Assembly: GCA_964221845.1 (NCBI GenBank)
Contig: CAXPZW010000011.1
Coordinates: forward strand, 124,001-188,000
Source: CAXPZW01 sp964221845
GTDB taxonomy: Bacteria; Bacteroidota; Bacteroidia; Flavobacteriales_D; Sanyastnellaceae
DNA length: 64,000 nt
Reading direction: 5' to 3'
Part shown: in pieces, positions 24,711-34,427 of the stretch
Position numbering within the stretch: position 1 is the first letter of the stretch
Layout: every line of letters starts with the position of its first letter
Notes under the pieces: generated by a model
Seen by the model: only the letters and a program-made list of their open reading frames with translations
Database searches by the model: none
What the model was told of the DNA's origin: nothing
Position numbers and translations under genes: made by a program

Positions 24711-25757
24711 ATGAAGTTTGTCTGGCCCCTTCTGCTGGCCTGTTTGACCATCACGTCCTGCATTTCTGAAGCCCCTCGCTCCGATTCCCAACACCCTGCC
24801 GATGCGCGCCGTGATGGCCTGCCCCAAAGCATTGGAGCCCAAGGTGAACTCATGGTGGTCATGGACGACGCCAATTGGAACGGCGGACTCGGCGAGGCCT
24901 TCCGCGAATTGGTGAACACCCCGTATTTGCTGCTGCCCCAAGCCGAACCGCAGTTTGAGGTGAACCGCCAAAACCACGAATTCTTCTACAAGTTCTTCAA
25001 GCAACACCGCCATATCATGATGTTCGACGTGGGCGACCGTTTGCAGAACCAGGAACCGAGCATCAAGGTCCAAAAGGACATTTACGCCCGCGACCAAATG
25101 ATCTTCACGGTGTATGCCAAGGACATCGTGGCCTTTCGCCAGGTGTTGGAGGAATTCGGCCCCAGCATGCTCTACCAAATGACCGAGTCAGAGCTGGCGC
25201 GCATTGGACAACTGGCGCGGTACTCGCCCAACCACGGCGCGGCCGATTCGCTGTGTCAGGAGTGGGGCGTTTGTTTGGAGATTCCGAGCAACTTCACCCT
25301 GGTGGAGGACACCACCGACTTCAAGCTGTACCGCATGGGGGTGATGCGCACCAATCCAGAGCTTCAACAAGCCATCGCGGTGTACCGCTACCCCTACACC
25401 AACGACAGTACCTTCACGGCCACCACCCTGCTCGCAGCGCGTGATTCGGTCATGAAGCGCTACATCGGGGGGTCGCAGTTTGATTCCTACATGACCACCG
25501 AGTACTTCTATGCTCCGCGCTACCGCGAGCTGGACCTCAACGGGCGCTACGCCACCGAGCTCAAGGGTTTGTGGAAGTTGCAAGGGGAGTTCTCGGGCGG
25601 CCCGTTTGTGAGTTTGACCTACCTCGATGAGGTCAACCAAATGGTGATCACCACCGAAGGCTTTGTGTTTGCCCCGCACGAGGAAAAGCGCGAGCACATG
25701 CGCTTCCTCGAAGGGATTTTGCGCACGGCGCACATTTCTGCGGGCAGCGGTTCTTAA
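24711..25757 (+). CDS. DUF4837-family lipoprotein
   Basis: A 348-residue lipoprotein. The signal ends in lipobox TITSC. The conserved opening GAQGELMVVMDDANWNGGLGEAFREL is the DUF4837 signature as I know it. Function is unknown. It directly follows the LysM transglycosylase gene (3-bp gap), so an envelope or cell-wall role is plausible by association. The 3' end faces the T9SS M1 peptidase gene across 3 bp. Confidence 0.85.
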   Translation: MKFVWPLLLACLTITSCISEAPRSDSQHPADARRDGLPQSIGAQGELMVVMDDANWNGGLGEAFRELVNTPYLLLPQAEPQFEVNRQNHEFFYKFFKQHRHIMMFDVGDRLQNQEPSIKVQKDIYARDQMIFTVYAKDIVAFRQVLEEFGPSMLYQMTESELARIGQLARYSPNHGAADSLCQEWGVCLEIPSNFTLVEDTTDFKLYRMGVMRTNPELQQAIAVYRYPYTNDSTFTATTLLAARDSVMKRYIGGSQFDSYMTTEYFYAPRYRELDLNGRYATELKGLWKLQGEFSGGPFVSLTYLDEVNQMVITTEGFVFAPHEEKREHMRFLEGILRTAHISAGSGS

Positions 25758-25760
25758 CCT

Positions 25761-28211
25761 TTATCGGAAGATTTCGAAGGCCGTACCGTCGAGCAATTGC
25801 CCGTCGGCGCCCAGCACGTGCACGTGGTACAACCCGGGCGAGAGCGGTGCAATATCTAGGGTTTCCAGCGATTCGGTTTGGGTGATGCTGACTTCGCGTT
25901 GCAGCACCAAGGCGCCTTTCACATCATGCACTTGGATGAGCGCGTTGCCGCGGTATTGGTAGGCTCCTTTCACATTTACAAAGTCGCGGACGGCCGGGTT
26001 GGGGAACAGCACGATGGTGTTGCCCACCTCACCGGTGGCCACGGGCTCGGCGACATCTACGGTGTTGTCGCGGTTGGCAAAGGCGTATTGTCCGGGCAGC
26101 AGTACGTCAATGCGGATGGTCCCAGAACCGTTGGTGGGTGCCCCAGTGATGACGGTGTATTCGTTGTACTCGGTCCACATCGCCGAAGCGTCAGGACGGT
26201 ACACGAGCATGATGTCCTCTTCTGTAGTGCCGGTGAGGTCAAAGTCCAAGGCCCATTCGTCGTGGCCGTCGTAGTCCACACGTCCTTCCAGCTCGTAGCC
26301 CTCAGGCCAGACGCCGCCCACGTTCCAGTAGTGTGAGTTGGAGATGTTCAGGATGTTTTCGGCCACGTTCCAGTCGTCGGGTCCGGCCCACACGTGCTCC
26401 ACGCGCACCAGGGCTGAGTCGCTGAGCTCGTTTTTGATCACACGGAAGTCCACGTAAGGCAGTTGGGTGTTGAGCGTAGCATCGGTGTAGCCGCGCACCT
26501 CATGGTCCATCCAACATTGGGTGAGCTTGGTGTCCTGGTTGAGGGTAATCAGCAAGGGCTCAAAGTCGGTTTCGACTTCGACCGTGCTGTACTGGCCGTC
26601 TACCACCACAGGGAATTGGTGCCACTCCCAGTCGGCGTCCAACACCGAGCAGCTGATGGGCACATTGCTGTGGTAGCTCGGGCACTCGCGCAGTTTTTGC
26701 TGCACGAATACGGTGTTGTTCCATGTTCCAGCATCGGCCGTGGTTTGCACTGAATCCACCACAAAGGTGCTCCAGCCCGGTTGCAGGGCCCAGTCGTCAA
26801 AAAAGTCGTCGAGTTCCACGCCTGAGGCCTCTTCCAGCCAGTCGCGCCACGATTGTGGGGTGAAGTTTTCGCCGCCATGGTTGAGTTGCACCTCGGTCAT
26901 GGCCAGGCGAAACAGGTCGTCGCCCAAGTAGCCGCGCAGGTTGTGGAGTACCGCAGCACCCTTGTAGTAGGTGTGGCGGCCGTAAATCTGCGGATCCGGC
27001 ATGGGCGAGAGCGGGAAGTAGCCTTGGTCTTGTTCGGGCGCCTCCTCCAACACAAACAGTTGGTTGGATTTGACCGCCGAGATGAAATTGTCGTGGCCAT
27101 AGGTCCACTCCACGTAGAGGTGCGCGCTGTATTCGGCAGGGCCTTCTTTGAGCCACATGTCGTTGTGGGTGGTCAGGGCCACGTGATCGCCCCACCAGTG
27201 GTGACCCAACTCATGGGAGCTCAAGCGTCCGTTGGACACCAGGGTGTTGCCCAGCATGGAAGTGGGGTAGGCGATGTTGGTTACGATTTCCAAAGCGCCG
27301 TCGGTGGTCATCACGTACCCCACCGCATCGTAAGGATAGGGGCCAAACCAGTACTCGAGCGCGTCGATGGTTTCATGGATGTCGCCAAAGGCCGCGTCCA
27401 TGGAGGTGGCCTGTGACGGGGTACGGGTCAGGCGTACGGGGTAGGTGCCGTACTCGCCCGAGTGCTCAAATTCGTTGGTCACGTAGTCGTTGACCGCAAA
27501 GGCTGCTACGTGGGTGGTGATTTGCTCGTCCAAGGTGTAGTGGCGCAGCACCGAGTCCATGCCCATGACCTCTTCGCCCATGAATTCGCCTTGGCACACG
27601 GCGCGTTTTCCGCCGTCGCTCAGCACGCTGTAGGAGTAGCTGGCACGTTCGGCAAATTGATCGAAGCACGGGTGCCACACTTTGCCAAAGTTGGGCGGGA
27701 TGGTGGTCAGACCAATCCCTAGGTTGTAGATGTACCCCAGTTCAAAGTACACCCCACCCCAGTAAGGGTCGGCGTGGGGTTCGCCGTGGTAATACACGGT
27801 CATGGCGGTGGTGTCTTCCACCGAAGGAGGCGTGTCAAAGTAGACCTGTAGCAGCTCGTTGTCGTAGTTGAATTCCAACTGGCCAGATGCATCGGTGATG
27901 GAGTCGACCACGAGTTCGTACAGGTCCAGGGTGATGCTGTTGAGGTCGGCAAACTTGGGGCTGTAGTCGATGGTGCACGCCGCTTTGAGCATGTCCTGCT
28001 CGTCTTGGGTCACATCCAAGTACACGTGGTAGTGGACGATGTCAAACGTATCGCTGCGGGCGTTGCTGACCACCAGCGCCTTGCGTTGGGCCTCGGTCAG
28101 GGCTTTGGGACGGGCTTTGTTTTTGAAGTGGTGACAGCCGAAGTATTCAGGCTGGGCAAAGCCGGTGCAGGAAAGCAGTGCAAGCAGTACAACGAGTCCA
28201 AGTCGCGCCAT
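25761..28211 (-). CDS. Secreted M1-family metallopeptidase with T9SS sorting domain
   Basis: An 816-residue exported gluzincin. A signal peptide covers residues 1-20 (MARLGLVVLLALLSCTGFAQ); the frame is open far upstream, but the G-rich repeat lies there, so 28211 is taken as start. The zinc motif HELGH (His333, Glu334, His337) is followed by Glu356 in LKEGPAEY, exactly the HExxH-x18-E spacing. The classical exopeptidase motif GAMEN is not clear: the corresponding region reads DGALEIVT. The C-terminal 80 residues, from LFPNPAVRDFVNVKG, form a type A T9SS domain. It probably trims extracellular peptides. Confidence 0.92.
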   Translation of the reverse strand: MARLGLVVLLALLSCTGFAQPEYFGCHHFKNKARPKALTEAQRKALVVSNARSDTFDIVHYHVYLDVTQDEQDMLKAACTIDYSPKFADLNSITLDLYELVVDSITDASGQLEFNYDNELLQVYFDTPPSVEDTTAMTVYYHGEPHADPYWGGVYFELGYIYNLGIGLTTIPPNFGKVWHPCFDQFAERASYSYSVLSDGGKRAVCQGEFMGEEVMGMDSVLRHYTLDEQITTHVAAFAVNDYVTNEFEHSGEYGTYPVRLTRTPSQATSMDAAFGDIHETIDALEYWFGPYPYDAVGYVMTTDGALEIVTNIAYPTSMLGNTLVSNGRLSSHELGHHWWGDHVALTTHNDMWLKEGPAEYSAHLYVEWTYGHDNFISAVKSNQLFVLEEAPEQDQGYFPLSPMPDPQIYGRHTYYKGAAVLHNLRGYLGDDLFRLAMTEVQLNHGGENFTPQSWRDWLEEASGVELDDFFDDWALQPGWSTFVVDSVQTTADAGTWNNTVFVQQKLRECPSYHSNVPISCSVLDADWEWHQFPVVVDGQYSTVEVETDFEPLLITLNQDTKLTQCWMDHEVRGYTDATLNTQLPYVDFRVIKNELSDSALVRVEHVWAGPDDWNVAENILNISNSHYWNVGGVWPEGYELEGRVDYDGHDEWALDFDLTGTTEEDIMLVYRPDASAMWTEYNEYTVITGAPTNGSGTIRIDVLLPGQYAFANRDNTVDVAEPVATGEVGNTIVLFPNPAVRDFVNVKGAYQYRGNALIQVHDVKGALVLQREVSITQTESLETLDIAPLSPGLYHVHVLGADGQLLDGTAFEIFR

Positions 28212-28326
28212 AGGGGTAGGATTAAGGACGAGGAAGATACAAAGGGGCGCGGTTGGGTTGGGCATTGGATTTTGGGTGAGGGTTGGAGACGAAGGGTTGT
28301 CAAGCCCATCCACAAACCCAACTCCA

Positions 28327-28427
28327 CCATCCACAAAACAGATCGGGGGGGTGTTTGGAAGTGAGGGGTGGGAAGAGGAGCTTCGAGGGGTCGCTCTGGA
28401 CAAGAGGGGCGTGGGGTGGAGGCGGGG
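28327..28427 (+). repeat. G-rich intergenic repeat, copy 1
   Basis: The 263-bp gap 28212-28474 has no gene and is strongly G-rich on the plus strand. It shares blocks in the same order and orientation with 54696-54822: CCATCCACAAA, then a G-run with GTTTGG, then GGTGGAGGCGGGG, then GGGCC. Spacing between the first and third blocks differs (88 versus 114 bp). The two look like diverged copies of one dispersed element. Confidence 0.55.
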
Positions 28428-28474
28428 GCGGCAGGGCCGGCAGCCCACGGGAGGGGACCGGCGGCGCTCGTGTT

Positions 28475-28850
28475 CTACTCCAACGTAGCCTCCGGATGAT
28501 GCCATTCCCGGTGGCAATTCGCGCACAGCAACATGCATTGCTCCACCTCCTTCAGAATCCGCTTTATGCTTGAGTTAGAAAGGTGCCTTGCATCCAGTGG
28601 ATAAGACTTGGGGGCCAACATGGTGAAACTCCAAAGCGGCCAAGTTGCGGTCGTAGCCGCATTGCTGGCACCCGCCACCCTTGAGCGCTACATGCGCACG
28701 CTTGCGCTCCAGTGCCCGTCTGGTTTGGGCGAACATGGTTTTGGGGTTGTTCTTAACTTTGCCGTAGTGTGCGCGCTGCTTGCACGCATTGGATAAGTAT
28801 TTCTGCTGTTGACCGCTCAGTGGAGCAGTGCACATCACACATTTTTTCAT
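28475..28850 (-). pseudogene. Frameshifted HNH endonuclease-type protein
   Basis: The 5' frame, from the ATG at 28850, begins MKKCVMCTAPLSGQQQKYLS and has two CxxC pairs (CVMC, CQQCGYD) and the LAALEFHHVGP motif of HNH nucleases. It then runs out of frame and stops at 28575. The proper continuation, KSYPLDARHLSNSS...CMLLCANCHREWHHPE, lies in another frame ending at 28475. The switch maps to a run of five C (minus strand) after HHVG; four C would restore a single HNH protein of about 125 residues. It may be a real null allele, a phase-variable tract or a base-call error. It starts directly beside tRNA-Met, divergently. Confidence 0.75.
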
Positions 28851-28924
28851 GCGCCTATAACTCAGCTGGTTAGAGTGCCAAACTCATAATTTGGAGGTCC
28901 CAGGTTCAAGCCCTGGTGGGCGCA
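28851..28924 (+). tRNA. tRNA-Met (CAT anticodon)
   Basis: A full cloverleaf is visible. The acceptor stem GCGCCTA pairs with TGGGCGC (one wobble) and the discriminator is A. The D arm contains GG. The anticodon stem CCAAA/TTTGG encloses loop CTCATAA with anticodon CAT, and the T arm CCAGG/CCTGG has loop TTCAAGC. CCA is not encoded. CAT could also be the tRNA-Ile2 precursor, but the body is closer to elongator Met. A terminator follows at 29006. Confidence 0.92.
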
Positions 28925-29005
28925 CATTCGGGCGATTTTTGGAGATGAGCAAGCGCTCAAACGCGGGCTTTTGTGACTGACCCATGCACCCGTCCAAACC
29001 CCTTG

Positions 29006-29036
29006 AAAACCGGAACCCCCACGTTCCGGTTTTTTT
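29006..29036 (+). terminator. Rho-independent terminator after tRNA-Met
   Basis: A perfect 11-bp stem (AAAACCGGAAC with GTTCCGGTTTT), a 6-base loop and a run of seven T. It lies 82 bp after the tRNA 3' end. Confidence 0.9.
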
Positions 29037-29180
29037 ATGCCCTACTTTGCCGGTATGCGTGTTCGCGTCTCTGAAACCAACGACCTCAAGACCGTGATCG
29101 CACAGGAGGGTATGGATCTGGTGCAAGTCACCCTGGAAAGCGGTGGACACGCCACCCGCCGCGTAGCCGTTGTGGATTGA
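29037..29180 (+). CDS. Small hypothetical protein of 41-47 residues
   Basis: An open frame from the ATG at 29037, or more likely the ATG at 29055 (MRVRVSETNDLKTVIAQEGM), to a TGA at 29178. It encodes a compact, charged, beta-prone peptide with codon use like its neighbours. I do not recognise a family. Its start touches the T-run of the tRNA terminator, so it would need its own promoter; TACTTTG occurs at 29043-29049, one base short of the -7 consensus. It could be noise. Confidence 0.35.
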   Translation: MPYFAGMRVRVSETNDLKTVIAQEGMDLVQVTLESGGHATRRVAVVD

Positions 29181-29194
29181 TGTAGCTTAGGGCC

Positions 29195-29926
29195 GTGGAA
29201 GCTTGGATGCCCGCGGCGTTTTTTGCCATTGCCTTTTTGTACAGCAATGCCGGTTTTGGAGGGGGATCCTCCTACCTGGCCTTGTTGGCCCTCGTAGGCC
29301 TGCCGTCCGACGAAATGCGGACCGCAGGCCTGTTGTGCAATGTGGTGGTTGTGGGCCTCGGTACGGCGCTGTACATGCGACACAAACACTTGCCCAAGCG
29401 CAGCCTGCCGCTATTGGCCTTGAGTGTACCCGCGGCGTTCGTGGCAGGCCGTTTCCAGTTGGACGATGAGGTGTTTTATCCGCTGCTCGCGGTCGTGTTG
29501 ATGCTTGCTGCCTTGGCCATGTTGTGGCAAGCTTGGGCCAAACGCCCTGCGGACAAGCCGGTAGATGCACCTGGTCGGTTTCCCTTTTTGATCGGAGGTA
29601 CCATCGGCGGTTTGTCTGGACTTGTGGGGATTGGCGGAGGCATCTTTCTGAGCCCGCTGCTCCATTTGGTCCGATGGGCCAAAGCCCTGGAGATTGCTGC
29701 CGTGGCGTCAGCCTTCATCTTGGTGAACTCGTTGGCGGGGCTTGCCGGACGCGCAACGTCTGGACACTGGGCACTGCCAGAGCGCATGTGGATGCTGCTG
29801 CTGGCTGTGGCCGTGGGCGGCTTTTTAGGCAACATCACCTCGCGCCGCCTGTCCAATCCGCAGGTGTTGCGGACGGTGACGGCGGTGTTGATCCTGGTGG
29901 TGGGGGTGCGGTTGCTTTGGGTGTGA
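29195..29926 (+). CDS. TauE/SafE-family membrane permease (DUF81)
   Basis: A 243-residue inner-membrane protein with seven to eight predicted helices in two related halves. Each half opens with a Gly-rich helix: NAGFGGGSSYLAL in the first and GLVGIGGGIFLSPLL in the second, typical of the sulfite/organosulfonate exporter family. It starts with GTG at 29195, or at the internal ATG four codons later. The 3' end abuts the convergent aspartoacylase-like gene. Family members move sulfite, sulfoacetate or other anions; no sulfur gene is nearby to name the substrate. Confidence 0.88.
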   Translation: MEAWMPAAFFAIAFLYSNAGFGGGSSYLALLALVGLPSDEMRTAGLLCNVVVVGLGTALYMRHKHLPKRSLPLLALSVPAAFVAGRFQLDDEVFYPLLAVVLMLAALAMLWQAWAKRPADKPVDAPGRFPFLIGGTIGGLSGLVGIGGGIFLSPLLHLVRWAKALEIAAVASAFILVNSLAGLAGRATSGHWALPERMWMLLLAVAVGGFLGNITSRRLSNPQVLRTVTAVLILVVGVRLLWV

Positions 29927-30901
29927 TCAGGAAAGACGCCCCAGGTGCACAATCCGGCTTCCGGTCTGTCCAACAGGGTGGGTGCTTTTGCCGATCACAA
30001 TCCCGTCGTACGGCGCTTCGTAATGGCGGATCACCTTGCCAAAGATGTCTCGGATGGTGGCAATGGGCTGCCCGGCCTGGACCCGATCAATCAAGTCCAC
30101 TTTGACCTCCAATATGCCACCTCGATCTGCGTATAGCCACTTGCTTGAAGGGCAGATGACCGCAGGTTCGTCGGCAGGCTGCACCTCGTCTTGGGTCACC
30201 CCTAAGTCGGCGAGCACGTTGTACACGCCTTCCAGCCCGGAGCGGATGACCCCCTTTTGAAAGCGGTTGGGATCGCCAACTTCCAAAGTGATGGCGTGGA
30301 TGCCCAAGTCCGAAGCCGCTGCGCGCAGGGTGCCATCGGCCCCCTCGTTGTTGAGGATGATTTCCGCGTTTTGCAGCAGGGCCAGCTTGTTGGCCGCCCG
30401 GCTCTTCATGTTCGCACGGATGTAGTACGAGTTGACCCGTCCAAAACTGGCGGTGTGCAAGTCCAACAAATAGTCAAAGCGACTCACGATGCGCGACACA
30501 ATGCGTGCGGCATAGACCTGGCTGCGGTTGCCCGACTCGCTGCCAGGCATGATGCGGTTCAGGTCTTCACCGTCGTTGAAGCGGCGTTCGTAATTCAGAA
30601 TGGACGGCACGTTCACCACAGGAACTCCTACAACAGTGCCCACCAAGGTTGCCGGATCCAACTCACCAAACAGGCGTTGGATGATTTTGAGCCCGTTGAG
30701 TTCGTTGCCGTGGACGACTGCGGTGAGGCCGACCACAGGTCCGGGCTGTGCGCCTTTGGCCACTACGACTGGCACCAGGATGTCCTGCCCAATGCCGTTG
30801 GCCACCAGGTCCATCCAAAAGCGGCTGATTTGACCCTCGGGCAAGGCCTCCAGGTCCAAGGTGTGGCGGATGGGGTATCCGGAAAATTCAGAAGAGCTCA
30901 T
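29927..30901 (-). CDS. AstE/AspA-family hydrolase (M14-like deacylase)
   Basis: A 324-residue zinc hydrolase of the succinylglutamate desuccinylase/aspartoacylase family. The zinc ligands HGNE (His, Glu) and the later LLDLHT histidine are present, with RRFNDGEDLNR for substrate carboxylate binding. The C-terminal 80 residues form a lipoyl-like beta domain (DRGGILEVKVDLIDRVQAGQ). Members cleave amide bonds of N-acylated amino acids. It is the last gene of the polyamine operon and overlaps the ATP-grasp gene by 14 bp. It lacks the other ast genes of arginine succinylation, so the context points to a different amide substrate, possibly a product of the neighbouring ligase. Confidence 0.85.
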   Translation of the reverse strand: MSSSEFSGYPIRHTLDLEALPEGQISRFWMDLVANGIGQDILVPVVVAKGAQPGPVVGLTAVVHGNELNGLKIIQRLFGELDPATLVGTVVGVPVVNVPSILNYERRFNDGEDLNRIMPGSESGNRSQVYAARIVSRIVSRFDYLLDLHTASFGRVNSYYIRANMKSRAANKLALLQNAEIILNNEGADGTLRAAASDLGIHAITLEVGDPNRFQKGVIRSGLEGVYNVLADLGVTQDEVQPADEPAVICPSSKWLYADRGGILEVKVDLIDRVQAGQPIATIRDIFGKVIRHYEAPYDGIVIGKSTHPVGQTGSRIVHLGRLS

Positions 30902-32330
30902 CGATCAGGGATGCGTCGTTGTTAAGGGAAGAAAAGAGTTTGAGCTTCAGCCCGCCCTTGGCGTTGATCAGGTTGCAGGCCATTTTGTCGATGGCCACTG
31001 TGGCCATGACCGATTGCACAAAGCCGTCGATCAGATCGTCGAGGCCCACGCCCAAGCGGTTGAATCCCTTGCGGTCCATGAGCATGAGGCGTGCGGTGTC
31101 GCTGCCCCAAGAGAAGGTGCCCAGCTTCACGCTGAGGTTGGTTCCCAGCATGCCCCAGCTGTCATTGCCAGCGCCTAATTCGTTGGCCAACGGGTCGGCG
31201 GCACGGCGGGAGTATACGCCCAAGGGACGGTAACCGTCGCGGGTGTATTGGAGCAACATGCGGAAGTCCAGCGCATAGCTTTTGAGCTGTTTGTTGGGAA
31301 CGGTGCCCACGTGGTACATCTTGCCCCCGGTGAGTTCCGAGCTCCATTTGTGGTTGCCAATCAGTGCTTGGACCACAAACTTATCGTAGTCGTAGCTGCC
31401 GGCCATAAAGGCGTCCAGCTCGGTTTGGTTGATGATGGTAAATACCCCTTGACCAGCGTTGCTGTACGGAATCTTCACCACCGCCTTGCCGCCCATGCGC
31501 TCCACCCAAAACGGGATTTCGGCCTTTTGAACGTCCCAAATGGTCTCGGGAAAGGCAATGCTGAGGTTGCGTTCCTTGTAGTCGGCGTTGAACGCCTCGT
31601 ATGCTTTGCTGGCCACCAGCTTGTTGCGACCACCGGCCAAACACACAATCACCGGATTGAAGATCAAGGTCTTGCCCACCACTGGAATGCGGTTCCACGG
31701 CTTTTGGGTCACGTAGCGGAAGCACGCGCGCACTGCGGACCATTCGCCATCGATTTTCACGTACAACAGGTCGTCCTCGAAGCGCACGTGGCGCAGTTCA
31801 TCGGGGTCGTTGTGCATGCTCACCAGGTAGGCCGGCTCGCCAAATTCCTCGGCCATAGCGGCAGCGTAGCCACTGGCTTCCATGGGGTTTTTGTCGTAGA
31901 GGACGGCCAAGACTCCTTTGGGACCACGGCGCTTTTTGACCGCAGGCACCATGGTGTCGCGCACGTAGCGGCGGTAGCCACCAAACTCGTCGATGTCGTC
32001 CAGCAGCGGCATGGACTTTTGGCCCGAAGGGCAAGAGTTGGTCTCGATCACCACCATGGAGCGGTTGCCCTGGTCGTTGGTGGCGTGGATGAGGTCGGTG
32101 CCAGAGTGTAAAAAGTACTTGGGTTTGTAGTGCAGCAAAGCACGTACTTCATCGGGGTGGATGGAAGGGTGCAAATGGCAGTACCGCGCAACGATTTGAT
32201 CTGATCGCATGTGCATCAGAAAGGCCACCATCGGGTGAATGGTCGCGTTGAGCGCCTGCGGGTACCAGTGGTTTTCGGGTTGGAATGCGGCAGGGTCGAT
32301 GCGGTGAATGCCGCGTGGGAGGGTGCTCAT
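30888..32330 (-). CDS. Uncharacterised ATP-grasp-type ligase
   Basis: A 480-residue cytoplasmic protein of no family I can name. The central part has ATP-grasp features: FWVERMGGKAVVKIPYSNAGQGV as lysine-containing nucleotide strand and Gly-rich loop, then YDKFVVQALIGN as hinge strand, and a late RMLLQYTRDGYRPLGVYSRR segment. The N-terminal half contains MVVIETNSCPSGQKSMP, loosely reminiscent of the Asn/Ser motif of glutathionylspermidine-synthase-like enzymes. ATP-grasp enzymes join a carboxylate to an amine via acyl phosphate. It lies between the small acidic gene (3-bp gap) and the AstE-like gene (14-bp overlap). Ligase chemistry is inferred; substrates are unknown. Confidence 0.65.
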   Translation of the reverse strand: MSTLPRGIHRIDPAAFQPENHWYPQALNATIHPMVAFLMHMRSDQIVARYCHLHPSIHPDEVRALLHYKPKYFLHSGTDLIHATNDQGNRSMVVIETNSCPSGQKSMPLLDDIDEFGGYRRYVRDTMVPAVKKRRGPKGVLAVLYDKNPMEASGYAAAMAEEFGEPAYLVSMHNDPDELRHVRFEDDLLYVKIDGEWSAVRACFRYVTQKPWNRIPVVGKTLIFNPVIVCLAGGRNKLVASKAYEAFNADYKERNLSIAFPETIWDVQKAEIPFWVERMGGKAVVKIPYSNAGQGVFTIINQTELDAFMAGSYDYDKFVVQALIGNHKWSSELTGGKMYHVGTVPNKQLKSYALDFRMLLQYTRDGYRPLGVYSRRAADPLANELGAGNDSWGMLGTNLSVKLGTFSWGSDTARLMLMDRKGFNRLGVGLDDLIDGFVQSVMATVAIDKMACNLINAKGGLKLKLFSSLNNDASLIDELF

Positions 32331-32333
32331 GGG

Positions 32334-32603
32334 TCAGTCGATGTCGTCATCCTCATCCTCGGAGAATTCTTCGAGGTCGAATTCGTCGTCGGTGTACTCG
32401 TCCAGCATGGCAATCAGCGCGTTGTCAAAGCGGAAGAGATACACTACTTCTTCGCCTTTGATTTCCAAACAGTGGATGCGTTTACCGTCCACAGTGCTGA
32501 TGGAGACCAAGTCGTCTGGAGTCACCCCTTCTGGGTAGTGCTCGGCGATCAAGGCCATGTGTACTTCGGTGATGGTGCTGTGGTTTTTGATGATGCGTTT
32601 CAC
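32334..32603 (-). CDS. Small acidic hypothetical protein in the polyamine operon
   Basis: An 89-residue protein starting with GTG at 32603, 2 bp after the stop of the deoxyhypusine-synthase-like gene; the first internal ATG is at codon 16. Residues 1-70 look like a small beta-rich domain (VSISTVDGKRIHCLEIKGEEVVYL). The last 20 residues are almost all Asp and Glu (EEFSEDEDDDID). No family is recognised. An acidic tail could bind polyamines or help hold an enzyme complex together, but that is speculation from charge. Tight spacing on both sides supports it as a real operon member. Confidence 0.7.
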   Translation of the reverse strand: MKRIIKNHSTITEVHMALIAEHYPEGVTPDDLVSISTVDGKRIHCLEIKGEEVVYLFRFDNALIAMLDEYTDDEFDLEEFSEDEDDDID

Positions 32604-32605
32604 GG

Positions 32606-33572
<967 letters not shown>

Positions 33573-33583
<11 letters not shown>

Positions 33584-34427
33584 CGTTGAGGTAGCTGATG
33601 AGTTTATACACAAGTTTGGCGGCGGTGAACGCCGAGGCGTGTGCGCCGGCATGCGGGGCGAGCTCCACCACATCGAAGCCCACCACGTGTTTGCGTGAGA
33701 TGACCTCGCGCAGCAGTGTAAGCACCGGGTACCAAGTCAGTCCGCCGGGTTCGGGGGTGCCGGTGGCCGGCAGTACCGAGGGGTCAAACACGTCCAGGTC
33801 GATGGTGATGTACACCGGCCCGTCGAGCGAATCGAGCACCTCTGGAATCCAGCGTAGCTTGTGGTCGGGCACAATGTCTTCGGCAAACCAAGTGCGGTCG
33901 GGGTCGAGGTACTTCTTTTCGGAAACGTCCATGCTGCGGATGCCCACCTGGGTAAGCCCGCAATTGCGCGAAGCCCAGTGCAGCGCACACGCGTGGTTGT
34001 TGGCCGAACCTTCGTAGGTGGGGCGCAGGTCCGCATGGGCGTCGAGTTGGAGCACCTGGAGGTCCGGGTACTGCTCGCGGTAGGCTTTGATGGCGCCAAT
34101 GGACACTGAGTGCTCGCCGCCGAGCAGGGCGGTTTGCTTGTTTTTGGCGAGCCAAGTGGACACGCGGTCTTGCACGGCGTCGACCATGTCCTCGGGCGAG
34201 AGGTTCTCGTCCACCGGAGCGTCCAGGTGGATGCCGTAGCGGAAGGGCTCGGCATCGGTTTCGATGTCGTAGAGCTCCATGTTATCGGCGGCGTCCAACA
34301 GGGCTTGGGGGCCCTTGTCGGCGCCTTTGCCCCACGAGCTGGTGTCGTCGTAAGGCACGGGAATCACAACGAGGCGCGCGCGGTCTGTCGCGGCAAATTC
34401 CTCAGGGATGGAGGCGAAGGTTTTCAT
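33573..34427 (-). CDS. speB: Agmatinase (arginase/ureohydrolase family)
   Basis: A 284-residue manganese ureohydrolase. The binuclear metal ligands are complete: GGEHS (His106), DAHAD (Asp129, His131, Asp133) and IDLDVFDPS (Asp210, Asp212). Agmatinase makes putrescine and urea from agmatine. Sequence alone does not separate it fully from arginase, but the 4-bp ATGA overlap with the arginine decarboxylase gene and the following polyamine gene strongly favour agmatine as substrate. It is the second gene of the six-gene operon. Confidence 0.92.

Noticed and set aside
28851..28924. Assignment of the CAT tRNA as tRNA-Ile2 or initiator tRNA
   Set aside because: The acceptor starts with a paired G-C, unlike bacterial initiators, and nothing in the body specifically favours Ile2; tilS-dependent identity cannot be judged from this sequence.
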